This document shows positions 6,173-10,537 of a stretch of 10,537 nt of DNA, piece by piece. The position numbers and the translations under genes are program-made. Positions within the stretch are counted from its first letter, which is position 1; each line of letters opens with the position of its first letter. Below the pieces are notes generated by a model. It had not been told where the DNA came from. It worked only from the letters and a program-made list of their open reading frames with translations, and searched no databases. Source of the stretch: Halanaerobiaceae bacterium (GTDB lineage Bacteria; Bacillota; Halanaerobiia; Halanaerobiales; Halarsenatibacteraceae); contig PWHA01000034.1 in assembly GCA_003554685.1 (NCBI GenBank), positions 1 through 10,537 of the forward strand. Reading direction: 5' to 3'.

Positions 6173-7816
6173 TTAAAAAGTATGTCCAAAACCAAAATGC
6201 GGTGTTCCGCTCCAGTCCTGATCAAAGGCATAATCCAGCCTAACCTGGCCAATGGGAGTGTCGACCCTGACCCCCAATCCCTGAGAACGACTGAAATAAA
6301 ATGTACGGAAGATCTTTTCGGGAGAGTCTTCATCGGGGGTATGATTCCAGACATGCCCGATATCCAGAAAGCCCACTCCCTGAACATTATCAATAATCTG
6401 CACCCGGTATTCCAGGTTGGTCAGCAGCATATTATCTCCGGTCATCCGGTCATATCCCCGGAGAGTATCGGGGCCGCCAATGGCATACTTCTCCTGTTCC
6501 GGCAGTTCAGCATCGCTCAAACCGGTCCTGACTCGCAGTCCCACGGCGTGATCATCCTGATATCCTTCGGTAAATCTTCTGGTCTCAGCACCATACTTGA
6601 TGAAATCTTCATCTCCACCAACAAGATAACCTCCAAACTCCAGAGTCAGCTCATTTATTCCCCCGCTCTGGGGAAAAAACGGGTTATTCCTGGTATCCTG
6701 CCTGCCCCGAAAGGTCATGCTGCGGGTTAAAATATCTTCATGAAGATTATTACGGTGTCTGAATCTGACATTGCCCCGCCAGTCATTAAAGAGAGGATAG
6801 CCCAGGGCTGTGGTAAACTCTCTAAAACGATCACCCCGCTGGATAAAATCAGCTCCCTCTATATCAAAGGAAAGATCGGTGCCAAATAACCGGGGCTCAT
6901 AAAAGCTAAGCCGGAGCTCTCTTTCTCCGCCCAGCCGGCCGTAAAGGGAAATCTCCTGCGCTCTGCCAAAAAGATTCTTTTCTTCCAGATCCAGAAAACC
7001 AAACCAGTTGCTGCCCTCGGGGTTTTGTTGATATCCGGCCCCGAAATTAATCGAGCCGGTATTACCCTCCATAAATTCCAGGGTTAAATTGGCCGTATTT
7101 TCCGCTTCACTGACCATCCGCAGGTCGGGATAAATGTCCTCAAAAAATTCCAGCCTGAAGACTCTTTCCAGATTTCGCTGCAGCTGATTATAATTTAGCG
7201 GATCACCGGGCTCCATTTCCAGCTCCCTTAGAATTACATAATCCCGGGTTTTCTCATTTCCTTCCAGGACTATCTCTTCCAGATAACCGATGTTGATATC
7301 AACAGTCAGAATGCCTTCAGGCGTAACATCAACATCCTCAATTCGCCCCAGAATATAGCCATCATCCTGGAAGCGGTTACTGAGATCCCGGACTCCTATA
7401 TTAAGCCTCTCGGCATTGAGAACTTCATCTTCAGCCACCCCGAGAATCTCCTTGACCTCCTCTTCCTGATAGACATCATCCAGTCCTCGAAGATCAACCT
7501 CGGTCAGCCGGGGAAATTCCTGGACTTCAAAAATAGCTTTCAGGCCCTCTGCCGTACTCTGGAAGCTGACGCTAACATCTTCAAAATATCCCATCTCATA
7601 AACAGCTTCCATATCCTCAGTTAAAACCTCTCTATCATATTCATCCCCGGGCTGGCTGGAAATTTGCGCCCGGATCTCCCCCTCCGGAATATTTTCATTG
7701 CCGGTAATTTCAATTTCCGCCAGTATCTCCTGGGCTGCTGTCCCGGTCGGGACAAGCACCAGACAGAGCAGCAAAATTCCGGTTAACAAAGCGGTTAACA
7801 AAATTGATTTCTTCAT
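6173..7816 (-). CDS. bamA: Outer-membrane assembly factor BamA with three POTRA domains
   Basis: Central component of the machine that folds beta-barrels into the outer membrane. The ATG lies seven bases after AAGGAGG (7830-7824). Residues 1-28 are a signal peptide (cleavage near GTAA-QE). Three POTRA domains follow: about 31-102 (ITGNENIPEGEI through MGYFEDVSV), 103-177 (LRGLDDV through FQDDGYILGRI) and 178-250 (LEGNEKTRDYVILRELEMEPG through RLEFFEDI). The barrel spans about 251-547, with the conserved DTRNNPFFPQSGG (374-386) and the loop-6 motif GGPDTLRGY (447-455), equivalent to VRGF/Y in the family. The last residue is Phe (FGFGHTF). At 547 residues it is shorter than E. coli BamA (810), mostly because it has three rather than five POTRA domains. 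TamA also has three POTRAs, but the repeated POTRA3-type motif and adjacency to skp and lpxD favour BamA. The upstream spacer is 565 bases, so it probably has its own promoter. Confidence 0.94.
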   Translation of the reverse strand: MKKSILLTALLTGILLLCLVLVPTGTAAQEILAEIEITGNENIPEGEIRAQISSQPGDEYDREVLTEDMEAVYEMGYFEDVSVSFQSTAEGLKAIFEVQEFPRLTEVDLRGLDDVYQEEEVKEILGVAEDEVLNAERLNIGVRDLSNRFQDDGYILGRIEDVDVTPEGILTVDINIGYLEEIVLEGNEKTRDYVILRELEMEPGDPLNYNQLQRNLERVFRLEFFEDIYPDLRMVSEAENTANLTLEFMEGNTGSINFGAGYQQNPEGSNWFGFLDLEEKNLFGRAQEISLYGRLGGERELRLSFYEPRLFGTDLSFDIEGADFIQRGDRFREFTTALGYPLFNDWRGNVRFRHRNNLHEDILTRSMTFRGRQDTRNNPFFPQSGGINELTLEFGGYLVGGDEDFIKYGAETRRFTEGYQDDHAVGLRVRTGLSDAELPEQEKYAIGGPDTLRGYDRMTGDNMLLTNLEYRVQIIDNVQGVGFLDIGHVWNHTPDEDSPEKIFRTFYFSRSQGLGVRVDTPIGQVRLDYAFDQDWSGTPHFGFGHTF

Positions 7817-7823
7817 TTAGCAG

Positions 7824-7830
7824 CCTCCTT
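7824..7830 (-). promoter_or_regulatory. Ribosome binding site of bamA
   Basis: AAGGAGG on the minus strand, seven bases before ATG at 7816, which fixes the start. Confidence 0.75.
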
Positions 7831-7831
7831 C

Positions 7832-7849
7832 ATCTGGATAATCTGGATA
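7832..7849. repeat. 9-bp tandem duplication in the bamA leader
   Basis: ATCTGGATA occurs twice in immediate succession, directly upstream of the bamA ribosome binding site. Confidence 0.8.
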
Positions 7850-7914
7850 ATAGCCATTAATTTTACTCAAATTTGCCATCTTCATCTCTGCTTCCTGACC
7901 TAATATTTCCTGAT

Positions 7915-8146
7915 TTTTTTCAAATTTTCTCCCATTCTTTTTTCAAATTTTCTCCCACTCTTAAACTGATTTTCTCTCATTCTTAATCTGTATCTGTTTT
8001 TCTCCCGTTCTTAAACTGATTTTCTCTCATTCTTAATCTGTATCTGTTTTTCTCCCACTCTTAATCTGTTTTTCTCCCACTCTTAATCTTAAACTGATTT
8101 TCTCTAATTCTTAATCTGTATCTGTTTTTCTCCCACTCTTAATCTG
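7915..8146. repeat. 22/28-bp pyrimidine-rich tandem array, nine units
   Basis: Nine head-to-tail units, mostly 22 or 28 bp (the first two 23 bp), lie in the bamA leader. Each ends in a TTTTCTCCCACTC-like or TTTTCTCTCATTC-like core followed by TTAATCTG or TTAAACTG. The 28-bp form differs by a 6-bp internal insertion (such as TATCTG). Units 3-4 and 5-6 form a near-perfect 50-bp dimer (7961-8010 and 8011-8060). On the coding strand the array is almost all purine (GAGTGGGAGAAAAACAGATT), so a bamA transcript starting upstream would carry an unusually long purine-rich, weakly structured leader. There are no spacers, so it is not CRISPR. Confidence 0.95.
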
Positions 8147-8167
8147 AATGCAAAAAGAATAATATAA

Positions 8168-8173
8168 ATTATA
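8168..8173 (-). promoter_or_regulatory. Possible -10 box for bamA
   Basis: TATAAT on the minus strand, in an AT-rich patch just upstream of the 22/28-bp array. No good -35 box lies 16-18 bases before it, so this is only a candidate. If real, the whole array would be transcribed in the bamA leader. Confidence 0.25.
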
Positions 8174-8221
8174 AGTGCAGTGCCGCTGATAAATACTGCT
8201 TCAAACCCCGGTTGCTAATTA

Positions 8222-8300
8222 CCTTGAAAAATATGCAGTTTTATTTTCATGTATTGATGTGACCCAATATTGTTGTGACCCAAAGAGGCATGAGAATTTA
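8222..8300. repeat. Third, diverged copy of the 62-bp hairpin element
   Basis: It begins CCTTGAAAAATATG and contains TGAAAAATA and TTATTTTCA around a variable loop, so the stem of the copies at 2013-2136 is retained with one bulged A. The following block matches copy 1 (TATTGTTGTG, then AAAGAGGCATG) and the end is ATTTA as there. It carries an extra internal duplication: TATTGATGTGACCCAA is followed by TATTGTTGTGACCCAA, making it about 16 bases longer. Confidence 0.75.
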
Positions 8301-8357
8301 TTTTAAATTTCCAATTTTATTTTTCACCGGGCAGCATCAGGCTCTGCTTTTAATTCC

Positions 8358-8391
8358 ACTTAAAACTCACTTCAGTTTCACTTAAAACTCA
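8358..8391. repeat. Direct repeat spanning the tamB stop codon
   Basis: CACTTAAAACTCA occurs twice with a 22-bp period. The copy nearer the gene contains the tamB stop codon (TTA at 8382-8384 on the plus strand). The last few codons and stop therefore seem duplicated into the 3' flank. Confidence 0.75.
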
Positions 8392-10537
8392 ATCTCGGTT
8401 TCAATCGATATGGAAAAATCATCGAGTGAATCAAAGGTTCCTTCCAGGAAGGTACGCTCGGTAAAGAAATAGCGGAAAGAAAGCGAAGTGTCCCGTTCAT
8501 CAAATCCAAAGCGGCTCTCACTCTCAAGATAAAGACGGTCACCCAGCTCCTTGCCCATGTAAAGTGTCATCTCCTGATCGGCAATCAGACCGCCTTCAGA
8601 GACCAGCTCAAAGCGGTCCAGTTCCAGAGCCCGGCGAATCTGGGCCGAGATATTCGCCAGTATATTAAATTCCAGTCTTTCTCTTACAATCCGCATAAAC
8701 TCATGCTGCACCACCTGGGGAATGCTGAACTGCTCACCGGCCAGCACACCTCCCAGACCGCCTCGGCCAATCAGATGGGAAATGATCTCCTCTTCTCCCA
8801 TGGGCGGGGTGGAGACAAAGGTGGTTGTCATATTATCTGCCGGGCCGTCAAGATTAACTGTAATCTCATTGCCATCAACTGTTGTCCTGGACCGGACTGC
8901 CACCCGGGGAATGAAACCCTGACGGCGGCCAAAATCCAGCCGGGCCGTTTCCACCGAAAATCGGTTATTATAAAAGTAAACCGAGCCCTGACTGGAAGAA
9001 AGCTGTCCGTCAATCTCAAAATCATCAGCATAAAGCAGCCTGAGTTCTCCCCGCTGAATCAAAACCTCAGCATTCTCATGCTGAAAGTAATTATTGCTGC
9101 CCACTGTTACTCGAACATCAAACTGGGGGCTGAAACCGCTATCCTCCTCTGGACCCGGGTCTTCTGGCGCTATTTCCTGAAAATCTATTTCTTCAGGCAC
9201 AACAGCAATCAAATTGTCCAGGGTAATTTCTCCGGCAGTCAGCGGGCTGAAAAGCGGACCTGTCATGCTCAAATTACCGGTCAAATCACCGCTGCTGTCC
9301 CATAGAATGAGAGAAAGATCGGTAACATCCGCCCTCAAATCCCAGAAATTATCGAAATCGGCTAGATTCAGTCCTCCCGAAAATACTACTTCTTCTCCAT
9401 CTATTCTTGCCAGAAAATCCTCAAGTTCTGCCCGCTGCCCCCTGAATATCAGCCTGCCGTTCAGATCCAGAGCCTGCTCCTGGCCAAAATCAGCTCTTTC
9501 CACAATTACATCCAGCTCACCCTCGGTCTCCAGCTCATCCATCTCCAGCTCATCCATCTCCAGCCCATCCAGGGAAACCCCCCTGAGATTAACCTCTCCT
9601 GCCAAAGAACCGGTAAGCTCCTGGAGACCGGGATAAAATCCTGCCAGGGGATCCAGAGGAAAATCTCGGGCAATTAAGTCCAGCTCAGCTTCAGCAGGTT
9701 CATGCCAGGGCAGCCTGGCTGTCAGGTTCAGCTCCCGGCCTGGTTCGGCAATCAGTTCCTGATCCAGGGTTAAAATTTCACCCTCGCTCAGGCTGACCCT
9801 TCCGGAAATTTCTCTGATCTGATAGGGACCGATCCCGATATTGCTGGCCAGCGTCGTCAGTTCAAAATCCGGCTCTCTCAGAGGACCGGAAAGAGAGCCC
9901 GCAAACTCCAGCTCCCCGCTAAAATCTATCTCCTCATCAAAGAAAGCTGAAAGCCAGTCCAGTTTAACATTTTCTCCCGCCAGGCTGACATCATACTCCT
10001 GACCTACCCTGCCGGCCAGCTCTATTCTTCCCCTTTCTCCAGTAATACATTCTGCAGTTAAATCAATTTCGGCTTCCGGCTTAGAAGGACTGCCCCGCAG
10101 ATTCAGCACACCGCCAAAAAGATAATCAAGTTCCAGCGGTGTTTCCACCTCAAAACTTTCCAGATAGTAATCCAGCTCAACCTCTGCCATCTCCAGCCTT
10201 AAATCCAGCAGAGGATCGGTCAGCAGACTGGAAATGCTCCCGCTCAGACTGTATTCTCCCGGACCGGGCTGCCAGTCTGCCTGAGAGATGGTTAATCTCT
10301 CGTCTTCATAGCCAAAATAGCCAGTCAGGAAACCTAAATCCTGTCCCTCCCAGGACAATCCCTGAATTTCAATGTTCCCTTCACCACCGGGATTATCATA
10401 GCTGCCTGCAGCCCGGCCGCTGCCTGAAGCCAGTCCGGCCAGATCCTCCAGTTCTTCAAAATCCAGCTTTTCCAGGGGATAATCTCTGAAAGAAAAGTCA
10501 GCCTGAAACTCTCCGGCGAAATCTCCATTCATGTAAA
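8382..10537 (-). CDS. tamB: TamB-family translocation/assembly protein, C-terminal part (5' end outside window)
   Basis: C-terminal 717 or so residues of a TamB/AsmA-like protein. The frame is open to the window edge, so the first Met in view (10532) is most likely internal. Full TamB proteins exceed 1,000 residues. Family knowledge: an N-terminal membrane anchor and a long hydrophobic beta-groove spanning the periplasm, aiding barrel insertion with TamA/BamA and phospholipid transport. Visible here are many repeated beta strands of the type GELEFAGSLSGPLREPDFEL and GNLSMTGPLFSPLTAGEITL. They are followed by the conserved TamB C-terminal (DUF490) domain at about 400-716, with FDVRVTVGSNNYF, GSVYFYNNRFSVETARLDFG, PRVAVRSRTT, EEEIISHLIGRGG and a terminal Phe (ETEIEF). 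A Gly-rich stretch near residues 34-50 separates strands. A 15-bp repeat encodes LEMDE-type units near residues 322-336. It lies upstream of bamA in the direction of transcription. Confidence 0.92.
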   Translation of the reverse strand, partial: YMNGDFAGEFQADFSFRDYPLEKLDFEELEDLAGLASGSGRAAGSYDNPGGEGNIEIQGLSWEGQDLGFLTGYFGYEDERLTISQADWQPGPGEYSLSGSISSLLTDPLLDLRLEMAEVELDYYLESFEVETPLELDYLFGGVLNLRGSPSKPEAEIDLTAECITGERGRIELAGRVGQEYDVSLAGENVKLDWLSAFFDEEIDFSGELEFAGSLSGPLREPDFELTTLASNIGIGPYQIREISGRVSLSEGEILTLDQELIAEPGRELNLTARLPWHEPAEAELDLIARDFPLDPLAGFYPGLQELTGSLAGEVNLRGVSLDGLEMDELEMDELETEGELDVIVERADFGQEQALDLNGRLIFRGQRAELEDFLARIDGEEVVFSGGLNLADFDNFWDLRADVTDLSLILWDSSGDLTGNLSMTGPLFSPLTAGEITLDNLIAVVPEEIDFQEIAPEDPGPEEDSGFSPQFDVRVTVGSNNYFQHENAEVLIQRGELRLLYADDFEIDGQLSSSQGSVYFYNNRFSVETARLDFGRRQGFIPRVAVRSRTTVDGNEITVNLDGPADNMTTTFVSTPPMGEEEIISHLIGRGGLGGVLAGEQFSIPQVVQHEFMRIVRERLEFNILANISAQIRRALELDRFELVSEGGLIADQEMTLYMGKELGDRLYLESESRFGFDERDTSLSFRYFFTERTFLEGTFDSLDDFSISIETEIEF
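9526..9570. repeat. 15-bp in-frame tandem repeat inside tamB
   Basis: Three 15-bp units with core TCTCCAGCTCATCC differ by one or two bases. They encode GLEMD-ELEMD-ELETE on the minus strand. The length is a multiple of three, so the gene stays open. Confidence 0.88.

Larger units (their letters stand above)
7817..8381. other. 565-base spacer between tamB and bamA
   Basis: No gene is visible on either strand. From the bamA side it holds a ribosome site, a 9-bp duplication, the 232-base pyrimidine-rich array, a possible -10 box, a copy of the 62-bp hairpin element and a short duplication around the tamB stop. Confidence 0.8.

Noticed and set aside
1501..8146. Tandem arrays as CRISPR
   Set aside because: The units are contiguous without unique spacers, they are diverged, and no cas gene is present.
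8703..9305. 200-codon plus-strand frame
   Set aside because: It is antisense to the conserved C-terminal domain of tamB, with no protein character of its own.
10530..10532. ATG at 10532 as the true start of tamB
   Set aside because: The frame stays open to the window edge, no ribosome site or signal anchor is seen, and the family is much longer. The gene is cut by the window.

Overview
The window reads as a piece of the outer-membrane biogenesis locus of a diderm (Gram-negative-type) Firmicute. The best guess is a halophilic or haloalkaliphilic member of the Halanaerobiales. The protein complement fits a lipopolysaccharide-bearing outer membrane: a TamB-like protein, BamA, Skp/OmpH-type periplasmic proteins, LpxD, a small beta-barrel and an LptF/LptG permease. 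The proteins are rich in Glu and Asp, strong purine-rich ribosome binding sites precede nearly every gene, and GTG starts occur. The taxonomic call is inference from gene content and composition, not from a marker gene.

All eight recognisable genes lie on the minus strand, so transcription runs from high to low coordinates: tamB C-terminal part (10537-8382, 5' end outside the window); a 565-base spacer; bamA (7816-6173); ompH/skp (6091-5621); a membrane-anchored coiled-coil protein (5381-4422); an OmpH-like putative lipoprotein (4235-3660); lpxD (3514-2435); a 930-base AT-rich spacer; a small secreted putative beta-barrel protein (1457-792); and an LptF/LptG-family permease (618-1, 3' end outside). 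No tRNA, rRNA, CRISPR array, transposase or recognisable plus-strand gene was seen.

The genes form one functional story. Skp-like chaperones and BamA deliver and insert beta-barrels. TamB bridges the inner and outer membranes. LpxD makes the acyl-UDP-glucosamine precursor of lipid A. The LptF/G-type permease exports lipopolysaccharide towards the outer membrane. The bamA-skp-lpxD order matches the classical proteobacterial order, but two extra coiled-coil proteins sit between skp and lpxD, and fabZ/lpxA do not follow lpxD directly.

The most unusual property is in the spacers. Four of the gene-to-gene gaps hold their own unrelated short tandem repeat array: 12/13-bp x13, 21-bp x9, 25-bp x2 plus 17-bp x5, and 22/28-bp x9. 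Smaller two-copy duplications occur as well. One array (21 bp, a multiple of three) overlaps the 3' end of the OmpH-like gene and can be read in frame into lpxD. Two arrays repeat Shine-Dalgarno-like AGGAG(G) cores on the coding strand. A separate 62-bp element with a conserved 8-bp hairpin stem occurs as two tandem copies at 2013-2136 and as a third, diverged copy at 8222-8300.
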